From Psilocybe azurescens (taxonomy: Eukaryota > Basidiomycota > Agaricomycetes > Agaricales > Agrocybaceae): a stretch of DNA of 64,000 nucleotides. Where the stretch lies: NCBI GenBank assembly GCA_023853785.1, contig JAJIRX010000019.1, forward strand, positions 310,001 through 374,000, read 5' to 3'. The notes under the pieces were generated by a model, which saw nothing but the letters and a program-made list of their open reading frames with translations, did no database searches and had not been told where the DNA came from. Every line of letters begins with the position of its first letter. Position 1 is the first letter of the stretch. This document shows positions 22,991-35,611 of this stretch, piece after piece. The position numbers were made by a program, and so were the translations under genes.

Positions 22991-23999
22991 AGATTATATA
23001 AACAGTGTACAGTAGGTGTATGATATAAGGATTATATAAGCAGTGTATAGTAGATGTATGATAGTAGTGGTAACTGTGTAAATCTATTTTTATATTCAGC
23101 CTAAAGGTGTGGGAAATTGTTTTTACTCAGCTTCAAGCCATGGGAATTCCACTTTATTACTGTATTGGCTATAAATAACTCTATTCCCCTTCATTCCCCA
23201 TCATTCCCCTCCATTCCCTCTCCAATTCCTTCATTCCCTCTTCAATCCCCTCTATTCCCTCTATTCCCTCTATTCCCTTCATTCCCTTTCTCAATCCCTC
23301 CAGTCCTAGGGAATATGTGGGGAGTGAGAAGTACTGGCCTATCCAACCACCCACGCTCTCACATCCCAGGGCAATTTGTCCAGTTCATTTCGATCCTATC
23401 ATCCTCCAGACCCTTCATTCTTCCTCTACTTCAAGATCCTCAACTCCCCATCGCTTCTATTGCTCCAGAATATTTTTATTCTGCAATCTTGGTCTTGTTG
23501 TCATCTTCATCCATCGCCCTAGTCATCCCTCATTCACTCCACCGCTCTGTTTGATTTTTTTGGTTCAAGAACATCGCACAATCCTTCATCATATATCACT
23601 CCAGGCCGCTCAAGTCATTACTCTATCAGCAGGCTTTACTTCTAGCTTTGCAGACGCTGTAGACTCGATTAAAGCGCACTAGGATCAAGACTACATTCTC
23701 ACTCCTGCCCCCGTATCAATCCCTGCAAATTATCTAGTCATTTGGCCCCTCCACAGTCATCACACCTCATTCACACCGTTCTACCCTAATCAAGTCAGGT
23801 TGCTTCCTCCCAGTAAATACTCAAGGGCATTTTATATTCCCTCATCCATTCCTCCTCCTTCATAGGTCCCTGCCCTCCTCAGACCACATATATCTTCACA
23901 ACCTAGTGGCCAAGCCAGCCCTCACTTTAACTCAACAGGGAGAGAGTTGTCTTATCTAGTCTAGACCATTCCTCTCTGGTTTGTGTTTTGGTTTTTGAT
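22991..23999. other. Non-coding stretch with CATTCCC low-complexity block
   Basis: 22990-23070 has a short tandem duplication (GATTATATAA, CAGTGTA). 23165-23300 is a CATTCCC/CTATTCC simple repeat. A 121-codon plus-strand frame (23317-23682) has no recognisable motif and I do not call it a gene. Confidence 0.5.
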
Positions 24000-24105
24000 T
24001 TATATATCAAATCACACACTACGTAGTTTAGCGCAGAGCCATTCCCTGCTTTCATCAATGGTCACAAAATCGCAAATCATGCCAACGTTAACGCCTTCTC
24101 ACTGA
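24000..24105. repeat. Fragment of the MRH4 unit 3' flank
   Basis: Matches 5600-5692 and 47455-47535 (GAGCCATTCCCTGCT, ATCATGCCAAC, CTTCTCACTGAA). The unit resumes at 28655 (GAGCCGTCGTATG), so 24106-28654 is an insertion relative to the left copy, where the two blocks are adjacent at about 5692. Confidence 0.75.
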
Positions 24106-25469
24106 AATGTCAGAAAAGTCAAAAAATCATATTAGGTGTGATATCGCAATAGAAGACCATGCCAGGTGCTGTATGGTCATCAGGCAGCGGATTACTGTGT
24201 CACTTTCAATCAACATTTATAATTGTTTATCAAGTCTGACAGACTGCGTACTGTATGTAGACATTATTCGCACTTGTAAGCCCTATCTGTCCTGGTCTAC
24301 CTTGCCAATGTATACAGACCCTATCGGGAATTTTACAGACCTATCAAGACAAGTAAGGCATCATCATAGACTCCCACAGAGTTTCTCATATACAACTATG
24401 AGTCACGCACAGAATACACACCAAAAATCATAGGAAAACATAGATATGGATTATATTTCTGTTGTACATTAGATACACGGTGACTATGGCTCATTTATAG
24501 GACTCTTCTTCATCCACTTCTTTGTCATCTATCCTTTTGATCTCCCTCTATTAATTTCCATTCTCGAGCTAATGTCATCAAATTTCTGCTGCAAGTTATG
24601 AGTTGAGGTGCTGTTCAAGCGGGCCTGCAGTTCTTGAGCTAAGTACCTGTGGAGTGTTGAACCGCGGTCACATGGTCAATACAACAGAACACTGACTTGA
24701 CTTGTGGTGAGGGCCGAGGCTTTGCCTGGCATTAACGAAGTTCTTTTATTTTTTTTTACACCTGAATTTGCAATAAAATATATATCATAATAATTGTTAT
24801 TATATTATTAATAATCATGATTCACAATAATTTACTCACATGTCAGCCAGTTACTGGTTACTTGCAGCAAATTCACATGACATTAGCAAGATCAAGTGGA
24901 TTCATGTGAATTGTCAAATCTGTTAGCCTTAGAATCAAACAAGACATCAAATTTATCTAAAGAGAACAAGTCAGGTGATCAACTGAGGAGTTGAACAAGG
25001 GATAGTCATAGATGCATCTGAAAATCACAATTACTTTGGTGGGATATATTTTATGAATCTTACATCTTTACTAAAGATAAAAATTAATAAGTGAAAAGTA
25101 ATTTTAAGAGGAATTAACGAAAGTGATGTAAATAATTGGTATGCATAAGAGAGAAAGAGTTAAACTCCAAATCACTGAAAGAACAAGATTTGAAGTGCAC
25201 ATAAAGTTTATCAGATGGGCATGCAAAAACTGTTGTGAATAATGAGGATCAAATTCTCTAGTAAGCTTAGTTTTTTCTTCTTCTTCCTCAACTGATATAT
25301 CCTTGTTCTAATACTGCTTCAAATTCAAACAAATCTATATGTTTAATGTCTTCTAGTGAGCAAGAGAATACTCAGACTAAAGATAAGAGTTTCATTATGC
25401 AATAATCAGATTCTATTGAATAGTAACTCATATTTTGCAGCATTGGCTGCTTTGTTGTCTCAATACACA
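24106..25469. other. Inserted non-coding DNA, left part
   Basis: AT-rich and gene-free. Neither end of the 24106-28654 insertion shows convincing inverted repeats, so it may be several insertions. Confidence 0.45.
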
Positions 25470-26801
25470 CAGTGTTGTCATTGACCCAGTCAGACCCAGT
25501 CAGTCAATGAGTCAGTCAAAAAAGGGGGAAGTCAATATTGTGGGTCAGACCCAGTCAATAAAATTTGTGGGATACTGTATGTGACTCTGAAGTTGGCCAT
25601 TTCAAGTTACACATAAAATAGCACCAGAGTGAGAGGTCCTGAGGTAAAAAAAAATTCCTGGCTGGTACAAATATGTCTCAAGGTATTCAGTTTGAAGTTT
25701 CATAATTTTAGTCCATTGAAAAAGTCCTCAGTGAATATTTCATCCTGATGACCTAAAATGATGTTTGACAGAGAACTTGGCCAGCCCCAATTTCAATTCA
25801 AATCTTGTTCAGTTCATTATGTTTTGAACTGATATCTTAAAATAGAACACTGACAATTTTGGTCTTGTAGAATAATATGTCTGTATCTCAGGTGATAAAG
25901 ACCAGAAAAATCTGAAACTTGGTGATTCATGTTAGCTTAATATTCTAATAATTTTCTCTGACTTTTGTTAATTTTAAATTGGATTTGACTATGTTATTCT
26001 TTCTGACCTCTGTGTAGAGAAAATACAGTGTTTTTAGCAATACCTGCCTATAGCTCAAGCAAATTTACAAATAAAATTTGTGTCAGTGCTGTATACAAGA
26101 CAGAATGGTCTACTCATAATTAACTGACCAGAATTTTTGAAGCCCTATTAATTATCACCTCAAAATTGTCTAGTTGCAAAGTGTAGGTGAGATCTGTTGT
26201 TTGAGAATGAAGTGCTGGATGGTCAGATATTTTCAGACAATTTTTAGTGATGCCAGGAATATTTCATAATTCCATGACTGAGCCATCATTGTCAGAGTGT
26301 TTATACCTAATTTTTTTGGTGAGGGGATTGGTGATTCTGGCTCTGAGTGGATGGCTATTTTGGGGTATCACTTTCGAACAAGGAAACAGTGACATATGTA
26401 TGACAAAACTAAGGCAGTCCTTGCCTCATAACCATAATTCAAGCCACAATTTCAATTTTATTCTTAGCCAAAGCTATAGAGCTAATAAAATACTATCTAA
26501 CAGTACCAAGTTTGATGAATTTCATCCACTAGATGATACTCCAGGAAATAATTGGCCAAGTTCAGGGTTGGGTATGGTACCAGCTATGGGTTACCAAAGC
26601 AAGGAACAATAAGAATGAGTAAATTAATAATCAAGGGTCTGTGGTACCAACTGAATAAGCAGGCTAAAAGTTGCATTTAGACTAAGAATGATCTAATCAA
26701 AATATAGTGGTGGCATGACTTTGACCCCTTGACCTTTATTGATCTGACTGATTGACTTGACCCAAGTTATTGACCAAGTCAATCAGGTCAAGACAACACT
26801 G
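25470..26801. mobile_element. hAT-like non-autonomous element, 1,332 bp
   Basis: Ends CAGTGTTGTC and its complement GACAACACTG, flanked by a perfect 8-bp direct repeat AATACACA (25462-25469, 26802-26809). CAGTG-type ends and 8-bp duplications are hallmarks of hAT elements. Subterminal GACCCAGTCA / TTGACC motifs repeat at both ends. A 121-codon internal frame at 26247-26612 shows no transposase motif, so this is probably a deletion derivative mobilised in trans. Confidence 0.85.
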
Positions 26802-27023
26802 AATACACAGAGAATGTCAAACCACTTGGAACTTTGGCAGGTCAGTCAGGTTCTCTTAGTGTATTCCCATCATACTCACAGACAGCTGATGTACCCTCAC
26901 ACACTGCAAGCTCTGCTGACACCATCACCATCTCTCATCTTCCTGTGATTGTAGTCTCCATTGCCACAGCAGCTGTCTACTTACAAAAGTATCAGGCAGA
27001 TTATTGATTGGATTTGTCATTGG

Positions 27024-27421
27024 TAGGGAACTGCATGGGTACCCATAGATTTTCATGGGTTTTTATGTAATTAGCTTGTAGAGATAAATTTTACCTTTTT
27101 TGCAAATATTTTTGTGCAAATTAGTGCGGAATCAAGTGAGCTACACTCCTACCAAGTTTGAGCCAAAAGTAACGCAAACTGATGCTGTGACATCACGATT
27201 TCTGAGCTGCGATCACCTAATTTGGCATACCCGCCATCAATGTTGAGCTCATTGCATGACCAGCACTGGACCTAAGTGCCCCAAACTTGTAGAGGGCATA
27301 ACTTTGTGAGTTCTCAACCGATTTGCATGAAATAAATTGTAAAAATTGGATAAAATTTGTGTCTATTTGATTAACATTAAAAACCTGTCATTTACTCGCG
27401 TGTAACCCGTGCAGTTCCCTA
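27024..27421. mobile_element. MITE-like element, 398 bp
   Basis: Left end TAGGGAACTGCATGGGT and the complement of the right end TAGGGAACTGCACGGGT match at 16 of 17 bases. No 8-bp duplication is visible; TA is present at both outer ends. The ends resemble those of the MITE at 11841-12171 in style but are not the same family. Confidence 0.6.
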
Positions 27422-28654
27422 AATACTAAACTACAGTAAAGCTGAAAAGCTAAGCATATACACTATGTAAGACTACATACCAACACAATTAACAACAAAC
27501 CAAAAGAAAGATCATGCAGAAAAACAAGTAAACATACCCCAAGGACAATGGGGAGGCAGCAATGATATGGAAAGGAAAGAGAACAAAAGAAAGGGATTTT
27601 CCCACAGGCATTGCTATAGCCCCATGCCACAAAAAAGAAACATGGAAGTAACCGAGTGAACAAAGTGTGAATATCATGTGCAAAGTATAACCAAAAGGGT
27701 GAGCTTATAATTATGATGACATGTTTTAAATTACAAATTCACGTGATTACGTTGCTATGTCACATCACATTGTTGAAGATCACGTTGGCGATCACAGGAG
27801 TTGTGACGCCATTGAATCCTGGTTAAAGAATGAGTCTTTACTTACGTAAAGAACTTGCAACTAAGAGATCACGCTGCGCTGGGGTAGTATTCTCATCAAA
27901 TAGCAATGTGTTTGCGTTGTCGCTATCAGCGTTAGACTATTTGACATAGTCAAAATGGTGTTGGAGCAATGGAGATGGGTGTCAGGGGAAACGAAAAGTT
28001 GAAGGATTTGGGCTGAGTCCCGTCTTTTAAGTTCAGCAACAACTCCACTGCTCATGATGACACTGGTGGGGCTCAGAACAAGTGAGGTCATTTTCAAGCC
28101 ATTCTAGATATTACTTGGACATTTTAACACCGTTACCGACAGCATGTCTCATGGAAAAAAGGCTGCTCATCATCATCCCTCCTCTCCTCCTCTGGCACCA
28201 CATAAGTTTTGCAAGTACTGCATCAGCATTTGGCTCTGGAGGGATATTATCTCAGAGATACAGCCGATGGATACCTACGAGCAGGGAACTAAGAGTCAAT
28301 GAATATAATGAAATCTGTTAAAAATCCTAGTCTCAACAAAGGAATAACACACCTGACTGGGAATGATATTGACATTACACAGGCCTCATACACCTTCCTG
28401 CCAAAGCTGGTCACACTATATGACACCCTTAACTGCGGCCAATAATTACCAGGGCCAATGTTGATCAGGCCTTATAAGGCGGTCAGACAACGCAAGGGAT
28501 GACCAGAATGTATAAATTCATTATCAGTCGATATACTCACCTGAAAAGGTCTCGGTAGGTCATATCGCCAAACCTTGTTGGGATTTTTCAGACCTTAAAC
28601 CACCTTATGAGGCTGCCAGGGCGTTGCAATGCCTGATAGGGTAAATTCAAAATT
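27422..28654. other. Inserted non-coding DNA, right part
   Basis: No gene recognised. Short open frames on both strands lack motifs and splice support. Confidence 0.45.
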
Positions 28655-29094
28655 TCCGACAGAGCCGTCGTATGCACCGCAGTCTTTATTGATAATCGAA
28701 GTATGTCATCTGGCATATTAATCACCTTGAGTTCTCAATTTGCCGTCGTCATCAGCAAGCGAAGTTTCCGATCAATTTTGAATTTATTACAGAGTGCAAA
28801 AGGACGAAGGGAATGGGAAATTATAAAGACGGCTAGTAACGGATGGACAAAGATATCTTGACAGCTCCTGTAACTAATTGGTGTAGAGATAACAGTAAGT
28901 TTGATAGAATAGCTCAGACGAGGGATGCATGCACTTCGCGGAAAACCGATATGCAACCATAGCTTTTCATAAGCTCGGCGTTGGCTCCTTGGTGGACGAA
29001 ATGGACTGTCAGATAATGGAAACAACCATGTCGACGGTCATATTTAGGAGAAAATCTGATGCAATGGATATTGATGAACTTTCTGAGAGCGGAA
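28655..29094. repeat. Duplicated MRH4 unit 3' flank (middle copy)
   Basis: Matches 47540-47985 and 5693-5845 (CCGTCGTATG, AATCACCTTGA, AATTTGCCGTCGTCAT). Leads directly into satellite array 2. Confidence 0.75.
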
Positions 29095-31250
29095 ACAAAG
29101 AGGTACGAACGTCAGTTTGGTAGGAACAGCTCAGAAAATAGATTCATGTACGCGCTGAATATTGAAATCACAATGCATGACATTCAGTAATGTGGAAATA
29201 GATCAGATAATCGAAGCACGCACTTCCTGAGATTGAAAAAGATGACATAATACATTCAGTTTGGTAAAAATAGCTCACACAATGCATTCACGTACTTGCT
29301 GCGAGTAGAAATGACAACTCATGACAGTCAGTTAAGTAGGAACAACTTAGAGAATATATCCACGCACGATCTGAGAGTGGAAATGAGGATGCATGACAGT
29401 CAGTTTGAAAAACTCAGATAATCGATTCATGCACTTCCTGAGCGTGGAAATAAGGATGCATGTCAGTCAGTTTGGTGAGAAAAACTCAGATAATCGATTC
29501 ACACATGAACTGAGAGTGGAAATGACAATGCATGACAGTCATTTTGGTGGGAAAACTCAGATGATCGATTCACGCACAAACTGAGAGTGGAAATGACGAT
29601 GCATGGCAGTTAGTTTTGTAGGAAAAGCTCAGATAATTGATTCACGCACTTTCTGAGGGAGGAAATGACAATGCATAATAGTCAGTTTTGTGTGATATAC
29701 TCAGATAATAGATTCACGCACATCCTGAGAGTGTAAATAAGGATGTATGAGAGTCAGTTTGGTGGGAAAACTCAGATAATCGATTCACGTACCACCTGAG
29801 AGTGGAGATGACAATGCATGACAGTCAGACGGGTAGAACAAACTCAAACAATGTATTCACGTACTTTCTGAGAGTGAAAATAAAGATAAATGACAGTCAT
29901 TTGGTGGAACAAACTAAGATGATCGATTCACGCACCAACTGAGATCGCGAAATGAGGATGCACGGCAGTCAGTTTGGTGGGAAAAACTCAGATAATCAAT
30001 ACACGCACGAACTGAGAGTGGAAATGACGATGCACAATGGTCAGATTTGGGAGAAAATCTGATACAATGGGTATTGACGAACTTTCTGAGAGCAGCAACG
30101 ACAAGGCACGAAAGTCAGTTTGGTGGGACAAATTCAAACAATGTATTTGCGCACTTGCTGAGAGTGGAAATAAAGATGCATGACAGTCAGTTTAGCAGAA
30201 AAACTCAGATAATCGATTCACGCACCACCTGAGAGTGAAAATGAGGATGCATGACAGTCAGTTTGGTAGGAAAAACTCAGATGATCGATTCACGCACCAA
30301 CTGAGATCGTAAATGAGGATGCATGACAATCAGTTCGGTGGGACAAACTTAGATAATCGATTCACGCACATCCTGATAGTGGAAATGAAGATGCATGATA
30401 GTCAGTTTGGTAGGACAAACTCAAATAATCAATTCACGCACGTCCTGACAATGGAAATGACGATGCATGTCAGTTAGTAATGTGGAAATATCTCAGGTAA
30501 TCAATTCATTCACCAACTAAGAATGTAAATGGCGATGCATAATTGTCAGTTTGGTGAGAAACACTCGGATAATGAATTCACGCACCAACTGAGAGTGTAA
30601 ATGACGATGCCTGACAATCAGTTTGGTGGGACAAACTCAGATAATTGATTTACGCACGTCCTGATAGTGGAAATGAGGATGCATAACGGTCAGTTTGGTG
30701 GGACAAACTCAAATAATCAATTCACGCACCAACTGAGAGCGGAAATGAGGATGCATGACAGTCATTTTGATAAATGCAGCGCAGATAATCTATTTATGCA
30801 CTTCCTGAGGGTGGAAATGATGACACATGACAGTTAGTCTAACAGGAACACCCCAGATGCTCGATTTACGTACACGCTGACAGTGGAAATGACCAACCAT
30901 AACAGTCAATTTGATAGGAAAACCTCAGATAATTGATTCGCTGCACTGGCTGAGACTGGTAATGACTGTGCATCACAGTCAGTATGGTAGAAATATCGCA
31001 GGTGATCAATTCACGCACGGTCTGATAGCATGCGTGACAGTCTGTTTAGTCGCAAGAACTCAGACAATAGATTCACTCACCCCCTGAGAGTTTAAACAAC
31101 CATTAATAGCAGTCAGTTTTGCAGGAGCAACGCAGACAATCAATTAACCCAACATTTTAGTGTGTAAACGATAATGCGTCAGCGGTCAGTTTGATAGAAG
31201 TAGAACACAAATTGTTTAACGGACTTTCTGACAGTGCAAATAATTATCCA
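29095..31250 (+). repeat. 72-bp satellite array 2 (about 30 units, divergent subfamily)
   Basis: Same unit as arrays 1 and 3, but the variable half reads GTTTGGTGGGAAAAACTCAG or GTTTGGTGGGACAAACTCA instead of GTTGGGCAGGATCAGCTCAG. Unit length drifts between 70 and 73 bp, so open frames are short. Array 2 lies downstream of the intact ULD gene B. Confidence 0.95.
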
Positions 31251-31492
31251 TCATAGTTAGTATGCCATACCTCAATAGAGTAAACCTACTTGTTGTCTGA
31301 TGTGAAAAATTAGGATGAGGTCCACAAGATCATCATCATCCCTAGACATTGTCAAACTAGTAATGACATCCTTGGATGAGTTTGAATGACTCTGGTTGAT
31401 CTTTATTTCAGCGTTTGTTATTTGAAAACACCCAGGGCAGCCAGTGCTGACAAGTGTTGAAAATCTGTCTTACAGAGAATATAAAGTTACCG

Positions 31493-32707
31493 TTACCAGT
31501 CAATCCACCCTTCCTTCACGTCTGTGTCATCATTCCACTGCCTACACTGTGGCCGTGGACACTGGTATCCATCTCCACCGCGTTTCTGGTCAATCAATGA
31601 GCTCATAACAATTCTCGCACCTGATCGGACCATGCTCCATTTGTTCAATTGCCTGACATCCTGTCCATTTTCCATATAAAGGTTGTAAGCACCTCGGTCT
31701 ATGATACTATGCAAAATCTTATCTCTCCTATCTGTCTGTCTGAAGTAACAGCGAAGTACACTAATGAATTGCTGTAGAAGGCGTCAGGAGGTATGTCGAA
31801 AGTTCCAACCTGACGAATACCACTGACCTGAGGCAAGCAACATTGTTCAACCAGTAATTTATACTCCCGACCTGTAGGATCTCTTACAAAGATCATTGCT
31901 TGTTGAATGACATTTGGGATCTGAGATGCGATTTCCTCTACTCTCTTTTCAGTACGCATTAAAGCAAGCAGCTAAACATAAAATTCATCAAAAGAACACA
32001 CATCATCTCTCAAATGAATGACTCACTGCGTAATCTCTTTCCAGCACATCAATGTCCCTGATGCAATTGATAATAGCGCCCTGAATATCCGTACTGCAAA
32101 AGATATTCCTCACATTCATTCGCTTCAGCTGATCTGAAATCGTGTTCAGTTTTCTGAATGTACGGCCAAAAATTGAAATCAAGTGCGTATCAGTGATCCC
32201 TGAATGGTGATGCATACCGGACCAGTTCTTCATTTCGATGTTGCACAACAGCAGATGCGGCAGGCATTGCTGAAATATTGGCCTCCAAACAGTAAAGCCG
32301 TTGGATCACATAGTCAGCAGTTCGTCGGTTTTTGTGCTTTATCTGCCAAAACAGTCGACATACATACAGGATATTCTCATAGACAGCCAGACTCACATTA
32401 AGTCCATTGAGCACCACCAGTAAGGCATCTATGGACGCCTTTAATGGAGTGCCAGCTATGGGGATGGCTCCTGCCATGGGAGAGCCGAGGTTAAGAAACT
32501 GCCGCGCATAATCTACGAATTTCAGTGTGGTGGAGTTGAGCTGGAGGGGATGGTTAACGATTGATTAGAATGATTTGACAGACTGTTTACCTGCAAAGGC
32601 TCCCTTGTTGGCGGGGGAGGCCCAAATCTCTGTAATGTGGCATATATTCCTGTAGGGATAGAATATTTTTGTATGTGACTCGGAGTAGTCGACCTTGATG
32701 GGTGCAT
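31493..32707 (-). CDS. Fungal helical-domain plus ubiquitin-like-domain protein, copy B (intact, five exons)
   Basis: Gene model: complement of 31493-31771, 31828-31971, 32027-32153, 32218-32540 and 32591-32707; 329 residues. The four introns (56, 55, 64 and 50 nt) have GT/AG ends (donors GTAAAC, GTATGC, GTGAGT, GTCAGT), and phases agree throughout. Residues about 40-190 look like the N-terminal helical bundle found in fungal NLR-type proteins (SPMAGAIPIAGTPLKASID, then KLNTISDQLKRMNVRNIF). Residues about 205-300 match the fungal ubiquitin-like domain I know as ULD_2 (IFVRDPTGREYKLLVEQC, QFISVLRCYF, RGAYNLYMENG, SGARIVMSSLID). The tail has CPRPQCRQW, a possible metal-binding remnant. The family's function is unknown to me; a signalling or adaptor role is inference. 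Copies A and C are damaged, so B is the best candidate for expression. Single-frame ORF calling breaks it into five pieces. Confidence 0.8.
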
Positions 32708-32827
32708 TGCGATGGAGAAAACGACCTATATCCAAGACTCAAGGTGAGGGGAGAGGTGGTTAAGATTATAAGGGCAGAGCAGATGAAGAGCGAGAGCGGC
32801 AGTGAGGCAGCCTCAAGGAATTGATTA

Positions 32828-32878
32828 GGCTCTGTTCGGCAACAAGAATACGGCTATATTCTGATTTTGATGGCAGAC
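32828..32878. repeat. Harbinger left terminal inverted repeat
   Basis: 51 bp identical to the complement of 42094-42144. Confidence 0.95.
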
Positions 32879-33700
32879 ATATTCTCACCCAAATCAGGTA
32901 AGTGTATCACGTGCCACATATCTCGGGCTGATTATCTTTGATCAAGGCTCTGTTCCTGTGCTTTTCACCCCAATATGCCGCCTCCAACCCCTGATCTACG
33001 ACGGAGGCAGCTTATTGCCATTGCTGCCTACATGATACAGGTCATTGGTGTTGTGGACACCTTGTATTCCTCTCCGCTCTACTGGAAACAAGACTATCAT
33101 ACATCAGCATTGTCGGGTGAAGCATGGGTTAAAGAGTTGATTCACGGACATCCAGAGCGGATATGGAGCGAGCTAGGAGTACGAGCTCATGTATTTATTG
33201 TTTTTGTTCACGAGCTACATACTGTGTGTGGTCTTGAAGATTCTAGGTATATAGGACTTGATGAGCAAGCTGCAATCTTCTTGTACATGTGTGTCACTGG
33301 CCTTTCAGTGCGTCATGTTGGGGAGCGGTTTCAAAGGTCAAATGAAACAATATCAAAGTAGGTAGTTCTTATTACAGATAAAGACTGTGGGGCTATAGAT
33401 TTTATTATAGGTATTTCCGACACATTCTGGATGCAGTGTCATCTGGGCCATTCTATCAGAAATATGTTCGCCTTCCCCTAATGAAGATCCCACACCAACA
33501 TACATTCAAGAGCATACAAAATTCTTTCCATATTTCCAAAATGCCATTGGTGCAATGGATGGGACACACATCAATTGTTGTCCTTCTGTGGCAGATAGGC
33601 AGGCGTCATGCAATCGGAAGGGAGGTGTCTCACAAAACTGCCTCGCATGTATCTCTTTTTCGATGTGATTTCTTTATTTTCTCAGTGGGTGGGAGGGGTC

Positions 33701-33877
33701 TGTTACGACCGTACCATACATATGCGCTACATACCATATATAGACCGATCATATAGGGGTCACGCCCCTATATAATCCCGAAGTTCCACCTCCCTGTACC
33801 GTAGTCTCTACCTTGCCAATATACTCCCACCTCCTCTTCTGTGTCGTCTCCGTATCTCCTGAGTCCTCGCCCTGACA
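33701..33877 (+). repeat. 5' LTR
   Basis: 177 bp, TGTTACGACC to CCTGACA. Nearly identical to 40002-40176; differs at LTR positions 10 and 23 and by two single-base indels. Confidence 0.95.
33769..33775 (+). promoter_or_regulatory. LTR TATA box
   Basis: TATATAA about 30 bp upstream of 33801, the position predicted as transcript start from the self-priming match. A perfect inverted repeat ATAGGGG/CCCCTAT (33753-33771) overlaps it. Confidence 0.6.
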
Positions 33878-33879
33878 TC

Positions 33880-33892
33880 AGGTAGAGACTAC
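33880..33892 (+). other. Self-complementary primer-binding site
   Basis: AGGTAGAGACTAC, two bases after the 5' LTR, is the exact complement of GTAGTCTCTACCT at 33801-33813 inside the LTR. In Tf1-type elements the transcript's own 5' end primes reverse transcription by pairing here instead of a tRNA. No CCA-type tRNA match is obvious. Confidence 0.7.
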
Positions 33893-34618
33893 TTCAATAA
33901 CTCTTCCCCGACTTTCCCTTACCTCACCGCCCTTTCCCTTACCTCCTTTTGAATCTGAAACATTGCCCCTTCACCCTGCGTTCGGCCTCTGCCTTTTTTG
34001 GGGCGCATATATCGCGCATATATTCTACCTTTGTCTTCCCCGCCCTTACGTATTTCGCCTCCCCTTCCGTCGCCCCATCATGGCGCGTCTTTTTAAGACG
34101 GTCCCACGCCCGTTTTGTTAACCGGGCGACCTCGCCGTCGTCTCCACTACCGCCCAGCGACAGGGCCACTTTGTACTACGCCTCTCTCAGCCGCTGTCGC
34201 CCTGCACCCTGGTCTGGCCCTTTCATCCTAGTGGAGTGCCTCGGTTTTCTCATTGAGGTCCCGTTCGAAACCATTCCTCGACGACCTTCTGCCTGCAACA
34301 TTCTGTTTTCGGTCGCTTTTTCTTTGACTGCTAGCTGTTTTCTCGCCCTATTCTACTCTTTCTGCGCTCTGTTGTCTACTTTTGTCTCTGAACTTCTCTC
34401 TCGGCGCTCCTCTTCATGTCTTCTGATCCTCTGCCTGGTTTGCGTTTCTCCTTCCAGCGGCCGTGAAATCTCGTGAGGAAAGCAGCTTCCCCTCTGAATC
34501 CCGTTCCCCTGGGTGGTGACTTCTTGCCTGGCGGCATGGGCCTCGGTAGCCTAGGTGTCGGTATGCCCATAGGCCCCTCTGGCCCTGCACCCCTACCCTC
34601 ACGTACTCTCCTGCCCCT

Positions 34619-35611
34619 GTGCTGACTACTGATCATCTCGATCGTATTCTGGCCGCTAATCACGAGAGAACATCCGATCATCTTGATCGTATCCTTGCCG
34701 CTAACTGCGAGAGCATGTTGTTGCTCCTCCAGGACTGGAGTGTGTCTCATCCTCGTAGTGCCCCCCGCCGCCGCTCTGGCTCTCGTTCTCCTGCTCCTGT
34801 GCCCATGTCCAAAGGCTCATCGCGCCGTCTACATCTCAACCTACCTCCCGAATTCGATGGGTCGTCTGCAAACGTCGTCAACTTCCTTGCCATGATTCGT
34901 AGCCACATCATTGCCAACCCCTTGACTTTACAGAGGTCAAAACTCTGGTCATTTTCTTACTTTCTTATTGCTCCAAGGGGTTTGCGATGACCTGGCGCTT
35001 AACTGCTTGATGGCCGAGATTGACTGTGGAGATTACGAAGTCACTACGTGGGACGCTTTCGAGACTTTGTTCAAAGACTCGTTCCTCAACCACTACTCCG
35101 CTGACGACGCCGCCCGTGAAATCACTCTCATCCGCCAGGGCAAGCTGCCGGCTCAAGAATTCCTCATTTCCTTCGATGAGCTGGTTGTCCGCTGCGACTT
35201 CAATGACAGGGCTGTCATCTACACCCTGAAGAACGCGCTCAACCCTGCCCTGCTACGTGAAATCAATCGCACCACGTCAGTGTTGACAACATATCAGCGG
35301 ATTGGCGTCGTGCTGCGCTTGAGCAAGACCACAAATTGCAGGAAGTCAAGGCCTCCCTCGCCCACTCTCAAAACCGGTGGAAGCTCCCTTTCTCCTCCCG
35401 CCCCTACGCCGCTCCGCCTGCTCCGGCAAACGCGACCCCGCCACCCCCGACACCTGCGCCTCATGCCTCTTTGCCCGCGTCCCTCTCGGCACCCGTGGCT
35501 CGCCCTAGGACGGACCTCGCCTCTATGGCATGTCACAATTGCGGTGTTAAGGGTCACCTGGCGCGGTCCTGCCCCAAGCCATACAATGTGACTTTTCGGG
35601 CGCAACGCTAG
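34619..35611 (+). pseudogene. gypsy gag (frameshifted)
   Basis: Segments in three frames together give a Ty3-type Gag: LPPEFDGSSANVVNFLAMIR near 34840, then WDAFETLFKDSFLNHYSADD and LPAQEFLISFDELVVRCDF near 35050-35200. A CCHC zinc knuckle (CHNCGVKGHLARSC, CX2CX4HX4C) lies near 35529-35570. Frame changes near 34970 and 35290-35340 break it. Start codon uncertain. Confidence 0.8.

Noticed and set aside
23317..23682. 121-codon plus-strand frame
   Set aside because: Ser/His/Leu-rich with no domain, splice or conservation support.
26247..26612. 121-codon frame inside the hAT-like element as a transposase
   Set aside because: No DDE, zinc-finger or hAT dimerisation motif visible.
33949..34476. 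175-codon plus-strand frame after the 5' LTR
   Set aside because: No gag-like motif; it is the leader region of the retrotransposon in an unrelated frame.
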